DNA of 64,000 nucleotides from Brachypodium distachyon (lineage: Eukaryota; Streptophyta; Magnoliopsida; Poales; Poaceae), in contig NC_016131.3 in the NCBI RefSeq assembly GCF_000005505.3, positions 40,320,855-40,384,854 of the forward strand. Reading direction: 5' to 3'. The first letter of the stretch is position 1; each line of letters starts with the position of its first letter. The notes under the pieces are model-generated. The model saw only the letters and a list, made by a program, of their open reading frames with translations. It was not told where the DNA came from and did not search any database. The position numbers and the translations under genes were made by a program. Shown here one piece after another: positions 43,954 through 55,079 of the stretch.

Positions 43954-46900
43954 AGAAACTACAACAATTAAGGCAAGGTAGTAATTCTGTCCAAGATTAT
44001 TATCAAGAAATGCAAAAGAACATGTTACGTTGTGGTTTAGTTGAGAATGAGGAAGCTGCTATGGCTAGATTCTTTGGTGGTTTAAATCGTGAAATTGCTG
44101 ACATTGTTGATTATAAGGAGTATAATTCTATCAATCGATTGTTTCACATTGCTTGCAAAGCTGAAAGGGAAGTGCAAGGACGACACGTGAACGCGCGGAC
44201 TAACTTTTCTGCAGGTCGTACTTCCTCATGGGCAGCACGCAGCCCCGCTGCCCCTTCCACACTCCCAGCTGCACCCCCTACACGTTCGGCTGTTCCGACT
44301 ACTTCCACCAACAAGCAAAGTACCTATACACCTACATCCGCAAAGGTTGGACCAGCAGCAACAAGAAATACACCCGCTGCCTCTGCACAAAGTTCAGTAG
44401 CGTCCGTTGCTTCCACCGGACGGACCGGAGATAACCAATGTCGTAGGTGCAAAGGATACGGGCATTTTCAGCGGGACTGTCCAACCAAACGCGTTATGAT
44501 CATACGTGAAGACGGAGTATATGATTCAGCCAGTGATTTTGACGAAGCTACCTATGCTCTCATTGCCGAGAAAGAGCAAGAAGACCCCGCTGCCCACCAT
44601 GACGAGGAGTTAATGGGAGCTGAAGCCGCTGATCAGTACTTGAGTTTGATTGCACAACGCACCTTGAGCGTCCAAATGAGCCACGCCGAACAAAATCAGC
44701 GGCATAACTTGTTCCAAACAAAAGGGGTCATCAAGGAGCGCGCTGTTCGTATCATCATAGATGGGGGAAGTTGCAATAATTTGGCCAGCACGGAGATGGT
44801 GGAAAAACTTGTTCTTACCACCAGGCCGCACCCCCACCCTTACTACATTCAATGGTTTAACAACAGCGGTAAGCTCAAGGTAACTAGAACAGTCCGTGCA
44901 CACTTTACTATTGGTACATATTCTGATTTTGTGGATTGTGATGTGGTACCTATGCAAGCATGTTCTATGTTACTCGGTCGTCCATGGCAATATGATACAG
45001 ATTCTGTTCATCATGGTAGAACTAATCATTATTCTTTTATGCATGCTGGTAAGAAAATTGGTTTGAAACCTATGACTCCTGAACAAATTGTGAAAGATGA
45101 TCTTGCTAGAGCTAGTAGAGCAAAGAGCAAAAAGAAGGATAAGAGTGAGAACCATAATGTCGCTAAAGAATTTAAGCACCAAACGTCTACTAGCAAATCT
45201 GAACCGAAACATGTTAATGAAATTAAATTGAAAGGTGCATGCTTGCTTGCAAGTAAATCTGATATTTCTGAGTTAGATACGAATAATTCTGTTTGCTATG
45301 CATTCATTTGCAAAGAGGCTTTGTTTTCATTTGAGGATATGCCTCCCTCTTTGCCCCCTGCTGTTACTCACGTTTTGCAGGAGTATTCCGACATCTTTCC
45401 ACAAGACGTACCACCAGGATTACCACCTATTCGAGGGATTGAACATCAAATTGATTTAATTCCTGGTGCTTCGCTGCCCAACCGTGCACCCTACCGTACC
45501 AATCCAGAGGAGACGAAGGAGATTCAACGACAAGTTCAAGAATTGCTCGACAAAGGTTATATTCGTGAATCCCTTAGTCCTTGTGCTGTTCCTGTTATTT
45601 TGGTACCAAAGAAAGATGGTTCTTGGCGTATGTGTGTAGATTGTTGAGCTATTAATAACATTACTATTCGCTATCGTCACCCAATTCCTAGACTTGATGA
45701 TATGTTAGATGAATTAAGTGGCTCTACCGTGTTCTCTAAAGTTGATTTACGTAGTGGTTACCACCAAATTCGAATGAAATTAGGCGATGAATGGAAAACA
45801 GCATTTAAAACTAAGTTTGGACTATATGAGTGGTTAGTCATGCCTTTCGGTCTTACTAACGCACCTAGCACTTTCATGCGGTTAATGAACGAAGTTTTAC
45901 GTGCTTTCATAGGACGATTTGTGGTGGTTTATTTTGATGATATATTGATTTACAGCAGCTCTTTAGAAGACCACTTGAATCATTTACGTGCTGTTTTTGA
46001 TGCTTTGAGAGATGCACGTTTGTTTGGTAACCTTGAGAAGTGCACCTTTTGCACCGATCGAGTTTCGTTTCTTGGCTATGTTGTCACTCCACAGGGCATA
46101 GAAGTTGATAAGGCCAAGATCGACGCTATTCAAAGCTGGCCAACTCCAACAACGGTCACCCAAGTGAGGAGCTTTCTTGGACTCGCTGGGTTTTATCGCC
46201 GCTTTGTAAAGGATTTCAGCACCCTTGCTGCACCGCTTAATGAGCTCACAAAGAAGGACGTTCCATATGTATGAGGTGCTGCACAAGAAGAAGTTTTTCT
46301 CATATTGAAAGATAAGTTGACACATGCTCCTTTACTCCAACTTCCTGATTTTAATAAGACTTTTGAGTTGGAGTGTGATGCTAGTGGAATCGGTTTAGGA
46401 GGTGTGTTGTTACAAGATGGAAAACCTGTTGCATACTTTAGTGAAAAATTGAGTGGGCCTAGTCTGAATTATTCTACTTATGATAAGGAATTATATGCTC
46501 TCGTTCGGACTTTAGAAACATGGCAACATTATTTATGGCCCAAAGAATTTGTTATACATTCTGATCATGAATCTTTGAAGCATATTCCTAGTCAAGCAAA
46601 GCTGAACCGTCGTCATGCTAAATGGGTTGAATTTATTGAGTCTTTTCCGTATGTTATTAAACATAAGAAGGGTAAAGATAATGTTATTGCTGATGCGTTA
46701 TCACGTCGTTATACCTTGTTATCTCAGCTTGATTTTCGGATATTTGGATTGGAGACTATAAAAGAACAATATGAACATGATGCAGATTTTAAGGATGTTT
46801 TGCAGCATTGTAAAGAGGGCAGAACATGGAACAAGTTCGTCATTAATGATGGATTTGTGTTCCGTGCTAACAAGCTATGCATCCCAGATAGCTCCGTTCG

Positions 46901-48314
46901 TCTTTTGTTGTTACAGGAGGCACATGGAGGAGGGTTGATGGGTCACTTCGGCGTGAAGAAGACCGAAGATGTGCTCGCTGAGCATTTCTTTTGGCCTCGG
47001 ATGACACGGGATGTTGAGAGATTTATCGCTTGCTGCACTACATGTCAAAAAGCTAAGTCACGACTCAATCCTCATGGTTTATATATGCCTCTCCCTGTTC
47101 CTAATGTTCCTTGGGAAGATATATCAATGGATTTTGTTTTGGGATTGCCTCAAACTAAAAAGGGGAGGGATAGCATATTTGTTGTTGTTGATAGATTTTC
47201 TAAGATGGCACATTTTATAGCTTGTCATAAGAGCGATGATGCTACAAATGTTGCTGATTTATTCTTTCGTGAAATTGTTCGCTTGCATGGTGTGCCCAAT
47301 ACTATAGTTTCAGATCGTGACACAAAATTTTTTAGCCACTTTTGGAGATGTTTATGGGCTAAGTTGGGGACTAAATTGCTTTTTAGTACTACATGTCATC
47401 CCCAAACAGATGGACAAACTGAAGTTGTTAATAGAACATTATCTACTATGCTTAGGGCTGTTTTAAAGAAGAACTTGAAAATGTGGGAAGAATGTTTACC
47501 TCATATTGAATTTGCTTATAATCGTTCACTGCATTCAACCACAAAATTGTGCCCTTTTGAAATTGTTTATGGTTTTATACCTCGTGCACCAATTGATTTG
47601 TTACCTTTGCCAACTTCTGAAAAAGTTAACTTTGATGCTAAGGAACGTGCTGAACTTATAATAAAAATGCATGAGACGACTAAAGAGAACATTGAGCGCA
47701 TGAATTCTAAGTATAAACTTGCGGGAGATAGGGGCAGAAAACAAATTGTGTTTGAACCTGGAGATCTTGTTTGGTTGCATTTGCGCAAAGATCGTTTCCC
47801 TGATTTGCGCAAGTCTAAGTTAATGCCACGAGCTGATGGTCCCTTTAAGGTCTTAGCGAAAATTAATGATAATGCATATAAACTTGAGCTACCTGCAGAT
47901 TTTGGGGTTAGTCCCACGTTTAATATTGCAGATTTGAAGCCTTATTTGGGAGAAGAAGATGAACTACCGTCGAGGGCGACTTCGATTCAAGAAGGGGAGG
48001 ATGATGAGGACATCCCAAGTAATGATACAACCACAGCCCCTACAGCACCTACACCTCAAGTACCAGAGATACATGGACCAATTACTAGAGGTCGTGCACG
48101 ACAACTAAATTATCAGGTGCTTTCGTTCCTCGGTACTTCATTTAATATTAGTGAGAATATGCTGCTGCCTAAGATGGTTTCTTTTACGTGTTTTAGGAAT
48201 GAAGGACCTAGCTTGGACCTCAAGGATCAGCGTTGGACAGCAAACCATGGAGGTGGCAGCAAGGTGGCGGGAGTTAGCTCAAGTGTTGATTTCAGAACAT
48301 TAAAACCGCCATAA
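43938..48314 (+). pseudogene. CRM gag-pol polyprotein, single frame with two nonsense codons
   Basis: One frame of 1,459 codons. In order: end of gag core, Ala/Pro/Thr-rich linker, zinc knuckle C168-R-R-C...H...C181, protease with IIIDGGSCNNLAS (DGG is normal for this clade), reverse transcriptase with YFDDILIYS, RNase H with ELECDASG and TYDKELYAL, integrase with HHCC and the D-D-E residues ([25 protein letters not shown]), then the CRM C-terminal part with [21 protein letters not shown] at 45645-45647 stands where Arg of D-C-R-A-I-N is expected, and TGA at 46272-46274 where Trp is expected; each is one base from sense. The last 313 bases lie in the 3' LTR. Confidence 0.9.
47989..48001 (+). 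other. Polypurine tract of the CRM element
   Basis: AAGAAGGGGAGGA directly before the 3' LTR start at 48,002. It is also translated as part of pol. Confidence 0.8.
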
Positions 48315-48884
48315 AGAGATGAGAAAAAGGCCGCATTCTCTTCATCAATGGGATTTCGGCCAAGTGAAGGATTCCCCCTCCAATGGGTATCTATGGGCCA
48401 AAGATGAGGGTTATAACCTTGTTTTATTGGGCTTAAGGCCATGTAATAGGGTCCAGCCAATTTTTAGATGTTTTCGTTGTGTTTTAGGAGGATTCCTAGG
48501 CCGTTTCGGAGTTCCACAAGGGCCTGGCCGAAAACCACCTAGTTCCCCTCCTATTTATACTCCATGAGCCCCCCTTTGGAGCCTGGGGTTTTGATTAGAT
48601 AAAGTTTAGCCTTTGCTACTTTCGTGTAATCGCGTGTGTCGGTTAGACCACCTGTTTTACCGTCATCAAGACTCCAACTATATTGAGTATTCAGATTCGT
48701 GAACCTTCATATCTCCTATTCGCAATTTCAGATTGCTTTTCATCTTGTTCTTGCTTGTTCTTCGATTGCTTGCAGGAACAAAGACCTTCGTGGTCAGGTT
48801 GATCGTGCCCCCGCAGGATCAATAACCTTCTGGAGTTGGTGTATCGATCGCTAAGGCAAGATCGGGACACCCTCGAGGCTATCA
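48002..48884 (+). repeat. 3' LTR of the CRM element, internal deletion
   Basis: 883 bp. Nearly identical to the 5' LTR but lacks about 79 bp after CGATCGCTAAGGC (48,857), rejoining at AAGATCGGGACACC. The deletion arose after insertion, because both LTRs are copied from one template. Confidence 0.88.
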
Positions 48885-48993
48885 TGTGCCCCTCCCTTCC
48901 TCTCCAGGCCGCGATGTGCCCCTCCCCTGCCCCATGGCGCCGCCACGACCTGCCCCTCCCCTCCTCTCCAGACCGCCGTGACCTGCCAAACGA
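48885..48993 (+). repeat. GC-rich dispersed repeat, copy A, right part
   Basis: Resumes with CCCCTCCC...TCTCCAGGCCGCGATGTG after the CRM target duplication and ends at GACCTGCCAAACGA. Joined to 40,871-40,911 it matches copy B at 50,824-50,991. Confidence 0.82.
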
Positions 48994-49354
48994 GGACGGG
49001 GACGAACCTGTTGACGCGGGTGGTGGCGGGAGGAAGAATCTGGGAGCGATGGTTGCTGATATCATGTGTAACTAAGTATGTTGTCAACAGATTCTTAGAG
49101 TATGCGGTTCATATCAGAAATGTCAAGATGATGAAACTTGAGGTAATTCCTATGATGCGCGGCCATGTAAATACTTTCATTCAGTTTTCTCAATAGAATG
49201 TGCTCTCCTGCCTCGCAATTTTCATTATATTTTAGAATGTGCAGTTCTCCTTCCTCGCATTTGAAAATTATATTTTTTTTTTATGGTTTGTTCTTCACTT
49301 TGATATTGTTATTAGTCTTACAATCGTACCTTTTACTGCCTGGTCCCCATGCAG

Positions 49355-49450
49355 AGAAATTCTACCGACTGTGCCTTGTTTACCCTTTATAATATGCAGC
49401 AATTTATTAAGGAAGTCAATGTTAAGTTTGAAATGGAAGACTGCCATCAG
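49355..49450 (+). pseudogene. Isolated Ulp1-like (C48 peptidase) exon
   Basis: A 32-codon open block with a consensus acceptor (CCATGCAG) before it and a CAG/GT donor after it. It reads RNSTDCALFTLYNMQQFIKE, resembling the catalytic-Cys region (N-S-x-D-C-G) of Ulp1/SENP SUMO proteases. The Gly after Cys is Ala here. The catalytic His and Asp parts were not found nearby, so it is probably a captured or leftover exon. Confidence 0.4.
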
Positions 49451-49499
49451 GTTTGTGTCTTGTGTGCTCGGTGCTCGACAGCTTTCAGAGCATTCTTTT

Positions 49500-49811
49500 C
49501 TTTTAAGGCCCTCGACTGCAGCACAGCTGTAGTATCTGAACTCACGCCCATTACACACGCCACACGCACACCACACACACACACTACCCCTAGTGCGCAA
49601 GGTAGAACTACAATCTATACTTAATATCCGTACAATAGATTCCCAAAGTCACCTGACTCTGTCGGCAACGGGTACGTTGCAATACCACTTAGTCGCAGGC
49701 GAGATTGGGGCCAAACTAGGTGAGACGCGCGAAATTCAGTCCCTAGGACTTGAACTCGTGCGGCCGGCCGCTCCACTGCGTGCCAAGCCACTGCGCTAAG
49801 GCGCAGTTCTC
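49500..49811 (-). mobile_element. tRNA-derived SINE with 18-bp target duplication
   Basis: Direct repeats CTTTCAGAGCATTCTTTT (49482-49499) and CTTTCAGAGTATTCTTTT (49812-49829) differ at one base and flank 312 bp. Read on the minus strand, the head carries an A-box-like TAGCGCAGTGGC (49798-49787) and a B-box-like GAGTTCAAGTCC (49758-49747), the internal RNA polymerase III promoter of tRNA-type SINEs. A GT-rich stretch follows, and the 3' end is A-rich (TTAAAAGA). I cannot assign the family. Confidence 0.82.
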
Positions 49812-49821
49812 CTTTCAGAGT

Positions 49822-49905
49822 ATTCTTTTTTTTCCGATGAAAGGAGCCTCACTCCCGGTTTTATTAAAGAAACCAAAGTGTGTGACAAAATCTTGTTTTT
49901 GGCTG
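49822..49905 (-). mobile_element. LINE 3' end fragment
   Basis: On the minus strand the sequence runs TTTAATAAAACCGGGAGTGA...CATCGG and then an A run, a typical grass LINE 3' tail. No coding part remains. Confidence 0.5.
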
Positions 49906-49970
49906 CCAACCACATGAAAATTTAACCTTTAAAGGAAGCTGCCTGTGAGATTCGCAGCTCACAGAGGGTT

Positions 49971-50565
49971 CTATCTGCTTGTGCTTTCTGAGTCCTTGGC
50001 CTGAATTTCGACTCCCTGAAGTCGCCTACGCAGAAATTCAAGTTCATTCAAAGCTCTGTCCAAGACGGTGGCACTTTGTGCAGCTCTTGGTTGCCCTGCA
50101 GCAAAAGCCTCATCCGGGCTCGACTCCTTCGAAGTCGACACTTTTTCAGTCATCATACCACCAACAGGGGGAGTCGATGTTTCTTTCTGCTTCTGCACAA
50201 CAAGTGTTGTATTAGGAAGATTTTCATTGGGCAACAGAAGGATTCGAAGGCATCATATCGAACAAGAGGTATCAAGTTTCGATTCATAAAAAGTTTTAGA
50301 GTTCACATTGATAACGCTCGAACGTATGCAAGCTTTCTGCCGATTTGATTTCCTTGTTACCCCGATGCGAGCCTTCCGCTCCAGCTGCCTCCGAGGCTTC
50401 TTCATCTGTGAGAAGATTTGGTAAATATACAAGCGGAGGCAGGCTTTCTGTGCTAGCATCAATTGTGATTAGACCGCGGGGATTGCGCTGTGATCGAGGG
50501 GAGAGAAGACCGCTAGCTCGTAGCTGGTGCTTCATTACTCTCCGCAAGCCTGCAACGGCGGCCAT
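49971..50565 (-). CDS. Two adjoining minus-strand frames, uncertain small gene
   Basis: The upstream frame starts at 50,565 (MAAVAGLRRVMKHQLRAS) in good context, with a basic N terminus that could be an organelle-targeting sequence, and ends near 50,296. The downstream frame (about 50,250-49,971) is Ser/Glu-rich and ends ALNELEFLRRRLQGVE. A donor-like GTAACA lies near 50,365, but I see no acceptor before the second frame, so the two may be parts of one gene with an unrecognised joint, or a decayed gene. Family not recognised. Confidence 0.3.
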
Positions 50566-50823
50566 AGACGCTACTCGTTCCTCACAACGGGCAGAGGAGG
50601 CAGCTTTACCGTCTTTGTGGGACCCGCTTTGACCCGTCCCTCAATCCTCAGCTGGATCGATGGCTTGGGTTGGCAGGAGGATGGGCAGGTACACGTTATT
50701 GATCATGGTGTGTTTGGTTCTTGTCCGAAGTTTGCCCTACTAAAATTTTAGCAGCCTATATTAATTTGGTCCATGTTTTCACACATGTTCTTTGTGGCTA
50801 GAAAACGGAAAGCCCTTAGGATG

Positions 50824-50991
50824 CTGCAGCGTAACGGACGTGACCCACGGTGGTGTGGCGGTGCGCCCCTCCCCTCCTCTCCAGGCCGCGATGTGCCCCT
50901 CCCCTGCCCCATGGCGCCACCACGAAACCCCATGGCGCCTCCACGACCTGCCCCTCCCCTCCTCTCCAGACCGCCACGACCTGCCAAACGA
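50824..50991 (+). repeat. GC-rich dispersed repeat, copy B (empty CRM target site)
   Basis: Full-length copy from TGCAGCGTAACGGACGTGAC to CTGCCAAACGA. It includes GGTGCGCCCCTCCC uninterrupted, the site where CRM inserted in copy A. Internally, CCCCTCCCCTCCTCTCCAG followed by (G/A)CCGC occurs twice. It also has an extra ATGGCGCC unit compared with copy A. Confidence 0.82.
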
Positions 50992-51351
50992 AGTACAATG
51001 TGATTAACCATGTAGTCACCTACGGGCAGAGAAGGCTCGCATATTTGAGACCCACAAGCCGCTGCATCCTCTATGGAGAAACAAGAGGAAGAAGGAGATC
51101 AGGTGACCAGTGTCGCTGGAGGACATGAATATCTATCGTCTGTTAAAATGCCACAGAAGCTAGAACAGGGCCAACATCTAATAAGTTACCAACTAGAAAT
51201 TAAGGAGTTCAGCCACGACTCCATGGTTACAACCAACGTAGTTCAACGAGATCATTGTTCAACCAGATTTACTCACAACTGCTAGATAAAAGATGAAAAT
51301 ATTTATTGGCGAGGGGGACTGGCAGGGACTGCATGAAGACAAGCTTCACAA

Positions 51352-51729
51352 TTACTTGGCGCCGCGCGCCTTGGTGCTGTAGAGGCGCTTCATGGCTGCC
51401 TTCTCCTCCGGTGTCTTGGGTGGAGGAAGGTGGCCCGCCTCAATGCGCTCGTTGTACTTCCTGCGGAGGAAGACACCGTACGCAGCATGCTTTGCCTTGA
51501 ACGCATTTGGGTTGACGGTTTGCCCGATGTTCTTGGGGTTGGCACCGGAGTTCTCGGCGTGCAGCATGATTGCCATGAAGTCGTTGGCGAGGGTGCGGGA
51601 GCAGAAGGGGCATCGCTAGTTGGGTCCTTTCCAATACTTGTCATAGCGTCCCTGGTTGAGGTGCAGCATGATGAAGCAAGCCTTCTGGTCGATGGACTCA
51701 TCGTCACTGAGTACATCCTCGTCTTTGTC
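51352..51729 (-). pseudogene. zf-XS-like gene, last exon, with nonsense codon
   Basis: An acceptor (TTTGCTGCAG) at 51,730 opens DKDEDVLSDDES, then RCPFCSRTLANDFMAIMLHA, a C-x-x-C...H pattern like the zinc finger of XS-domain proteins. It ends KRLYSTKARGAK with TAA at 51,352. A TAG at 51616-51618 interrupts just before RCPFC. The preceding exon is 53,235-53,006, in phase. Function unknown; plant XS proteins (SGS3 relatives) work in small-RNA pathways, but that is only family knowledge. Confidence 0.55.
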
Positions 51730-51969
51730 CTGCAGCAAACATTTAGAGTTTTAGGGAAAATATACAAGGAGCGAACATATGAAGATCATGGATTAACATT
51801 TGCAGATGTAGAATAAAACAGAGCAGCCAATCTGATAGAGTATGTGCAAGTTAAGCAACTTCATAGTCACATAAAAAAGAGAATGTTGGTACGGATATCT
51901 GTGAATAAACCAAAAATGGTGCCTCTGTAAACAGAGTAAAGGGCGCCTGACCATGCGCCTGAACTCCCT

Positions 51970-52815
51970 TGGGTGCCCCCGGAACCTGGACACACTAAAC
52001 TGAATGTGGATGGCTCCTTCCTGGTTGAGACAGGTGAGGCTGGTACTGGTATAGTTCTTAGAGATGAAAGAGGAAGACCAATCATGGCAGCCTGTAGATG
52101 CCTGAAATACTGTAATAACTATTTAGAGGCAGAACTTGAAGCTTGTGCTGAAGGCCTGAAATTTGCCCTGCAGCACATGCATCTCCCTATTTGCCTTGAA
52201 GTGGACTGTGTGGAAGCTGTAAAACTCATAGGGGAAAAGGACAGCTCTTGTTCAAGCTATCGGAACCTCCTGATGACCATCAGAGAACTCAGCGGGGATC
52301 GCGAGGTCACCATTTTTTTTTTAAACAGCCATCGACCGGATTCCATTATCAGATAATAACGGAATACACAGTTCACCCCCAACGAGTTTGCAATCTTGCT
52401 GACAGAGCAGGCAAGAAACAATGCTCAAAAAAAAAGGATACAAAACAGGTAACAGTAATATAACTGACATAACTAAAGGAGGAAAGACGAGTAAACAAAA
52501 TCTCAAGTTTGTTCCAGCAGAGAAGAGCTAGTTTTGTGGTAGCTGGTATCTACAGCCGGGTGTTCCTTTTGCTTTGGGTGATGTCCTTGGCCTTTCTTGT
52601 TTGAATTAATAACTCACTCGAGAATAGGATGTCGCTCGCCGTATGCAAAATTTCTCGCTACAAGAACGAAGCTAGCGACTTGCTTGCAAAATTTAGTAGA
52701 ATGACTGGTACCACTAAAGTTTGGCTGGGTGATTACCCTAGTGATCTTGTAAATGTGATGAACAAAGATTGTAATCCCATTATTTAATATATTACATTTA
52801 CGTTGCAAAAAAAAA
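51970..52815 (+). mobile_element. LINE 3' fragment with RNase H-like domain and poly(A)
   Basis: The frame from 51,973 reads PPEPGHTKLNVDGSFLVETG, TGIVLRDERGRPI, LEAELEACAEGLKFAL and LEVDCVEAVKLI: the plant RVT_3/RNase H type found at the end of many LINE ORF2s, with D, E and D in place. The domain end is disrupted by an A/T tract (near 52,313). An untranslated stretch ends in an A run at 52807-52815. It lies, in the opposite direction, in the intron of the zf-XS-like gene. Confidence 0.65.
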
Positions 52816-53005
52816 GACAGAACAGTCCAGGTTTGCTCTGATAGCCCACTAAATGCTAGCCTCCAAAAAACTACTTTTCGTTCTATGAACTTTAAGGTGT
52901 ATGAAGATTCTAAATAGAAAAAAAATAGATCTACTGAAATCAAGAAGAAAACACGAATCAAACAAATGAATCTCTAGCATCCATGCGTCACAGGAAAAAG
53001 CAAAC

Positions 53006-55071
53006 CTCGTCGGGGGGGTCGATTTTTCTGTGCTCGTCGTAGGGAGCAACGACAGGCGGCAGGACACACCGAGGGTACGGTGGCTCGACGGGAGGGTTGG
53101 CGAACTCCTGAGCCTGGCGCTTTTCAGTCGTAAAATTTTCCGTCAATTCCCTGGACAAATCCGTATGCTTTTTCTCCCAGTCTCTACACTGGAGCTCGGC
53201 TACACTCCTGAGGGAGTCAGCTTGAGAAAGTTGTTCTAGCAGAACATCAGCAAATTAATAAGTTTCTGTTGGCAAATCATGGCTTACCAACAAGCTGAGG
53301 TAGGAGCACTTACCGCGCACAATCGACAATTCACTCCGGCATTATTTCAACTCCTGTTGGAGCTGGTCACGGTCAGCCTTCACTTCTTCGAGTTGATCAA
53401 TAATTACCATCATGGAACGGATGATCGGCTAAAAAAGGCGTTCAAGTCATCATTTGACTATCACTCCCACCGGGAGGTAAAAAAACAACAACAACAACAA
53501 CAAAAACACGAAACTCACGTATTGACTCGAAGTTGATGGCTCGGGCATTTTGACACGTGCGCTCCCTACCTGAGGGTGAGTCAGACTTGTGGGTCGACTC
53601 CCTCCACTCTTCACGGGAGACTCCTCCCGTGTCATTTCAGCACCATCGCTTCATTTACGGCTGACGGGCCCAAATCTTTTGGGCTCGACCCCGACAAGTC
53701 GACAACCTGAGCCTCTGTTTTCTCGCCTGACTCAGCGGGGCTATCGAGAAAATGCGCGTCAAAAGGGCAGTCAGAACTCCTGAGCAATGCAAACAACCTG
53801 TCAGATTGCGTACCTGTTTCGGGCAAGTGGCGCTAGGAGGCCATAGCGACGTGTGGGGACATGCCTGCTCGTTCTGGCCTTCTTCGCTGCAGATTCCGGA
53901 GTCAAAGTCCTACCTGTTAGGTCTTCAACTTCGACCGACGGGGCACACGCTGCTGAGGGATTTTCCCCCGGTTGTGTTTCCTCTTCGACTCCATGATGGC
54001 GTCACCTGTTCCCGAACTAGCCACTACGGCTGTTGGTGCAAGCATTGTGTCAACTTTACCCCCTTGTCCGACTAGGCGGGACTGGCTCGAAGCCCTTTCG
54101 AGTCCCTGCAATATGACAGTATCAGAAGCACAGTTCATCTATGGAAGCGATTAAAATACCGAGTCGAAGATGGTTACCTTTTCCCATGCCCTGTCGGGTC
54201 CGTAAGGAGTCACTGGAGGGTCAATGTCACATGAATCCTCCATGGACAAAGTGGTGATGCACCGGATCCGTCGGCTCACTTCCGATGATTCAAGTTCTTC
54301 CGTCCCCACTCGGGTCGGGTCTTGGATTCCTTGATAAGCCCACATCGGGTGAGCGCGAGCTTGCAAAGGTTGGATCCTCCTCCTCAGAAAGATGGCAATA
54401 AGGTGGATTCCTGTCACCTTTAGCAAGGGAGTCTCCATGAGGGAGAGAACTTGAGCCATTAAGGTTTCAGCTTCTTCTTCTTCAGCAGCTGTTTTCTTCA
54501 CTGAAGATTCAGAGAATTCAAGAAGACTGATATCCTGGCCATCAGCTGGCCCGTCCAAAACATAGAACCATCTCGTTCTCCAGTTCTTCTAAGGTTCTTT
54601 CTGATGAAGAACAAAATATGCCACATTTGTTTGGGGTTGGATGTCTACATTTCCAAATGGGTCATTCCCCTGGCGCTGGATTTGGAACATCTTCTTCCAA
54701 AGCCCCCAATGTGGGTTCACCCCGAGAAAGCATTCACAAAGCGTCGCAAAACACGCAATGTGAAGGTAGGAATTGGGAGAAAAATTATGGAGTTGCAATC
54801 CGAAAGCCAGCAGCAATCCACGAAGGAAAGAATGAACCGGGAAAGCAAGCCCCCGAAGAATAAAGTCAAGGAACACAACCCGTTCCCCGAGCAAAGGGCG
54901 AGGATTTACCTCTTCATCGGGGAAACGGACGCGTCCAGGCTCTACTGACAGAAGGCCTTCGTCTTGCATAACGGCGACCATCTCGCGTTCAATCGCCGAT
55001 ACTGGCTAGGCGGATGGGGTATGGCGAGAGCCTGCCCTGGAAACAGTTGCGGTTTTCTTACTCTTCCCCAT
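53006..55071 (-). pseudogene. Transposase_28-type spliced ORF joined to a zf-XS-like exon
   Basis: From the ATG at 55,071 (MGKSKKTATVSRAGS): an in-frame stop, then NPRPLLGERVVFLDFILRGL, FGLQLHNFSPNSYLHIACFA, LGVNPHWGLWKKMF (Transposase_28/PF04195-like); a stop near 54,589; WRTRWFYV; RRRIQPLQARAHPMW; PPVTPYGPDRAWEK with a GT donor at about 54,179. Later exon-like blocks lie near 54,117-53,911, 53,640-53,520, 53,440-53,300 and 53,235-53,006. The last has a clean acceptor and donor and begins as coiled coil (SLRSVAELQCRDWEKK), then passes in frame at about 53,105 into EFANPPVEPPYPRCVLPPVV...DEHRKIDPPDE, which belongs to the zf-XS-like gene. Stops make the whole a pseudogene. Confidence 0.65.
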
Positions 55072-55079
55072 TTTACTGG

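Larger units (their letters stand above)
40912..48884 (+). mobile_element. CRM-clade (centromeric-type) Ty3/gypsy chromovirus
   Basis: 7,973 bp. LTRs 40912-41865 and 48002-48884 begin TGATGAGGACATCCC, close to the LTR start I recall for maize and rice centromeric retrotransposons. A five-base target duplication flanks it: TGCGC (40907-40911) and TGTGC (48885-48889, one mismatch). The primer-binding site, leader, gag, pol and polypurine tract are in order. The pol C terminus extends into the 3' LTR, as known for CRM. The LTRs differ at about 2-3% by eye, so it is young. Gag has lost its core and pol has two nonsense codons, so it needs helper proteins or is dead. Confidence 0.9.

Noticed and set aside
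49743..49804. tRNA gene on the minus strand
   Set aside because: A- and B-box motifs are present, but there is no cloverleaf or acceptor stem pairing; it is the head of a SINE with an 18-bp target duplication.
51073..51285. 70-codon plus-strand frame (MEKQEEEGDQ)
   Set aside because: No domain, no clear splice sites and no conservation evidence; could be chance.
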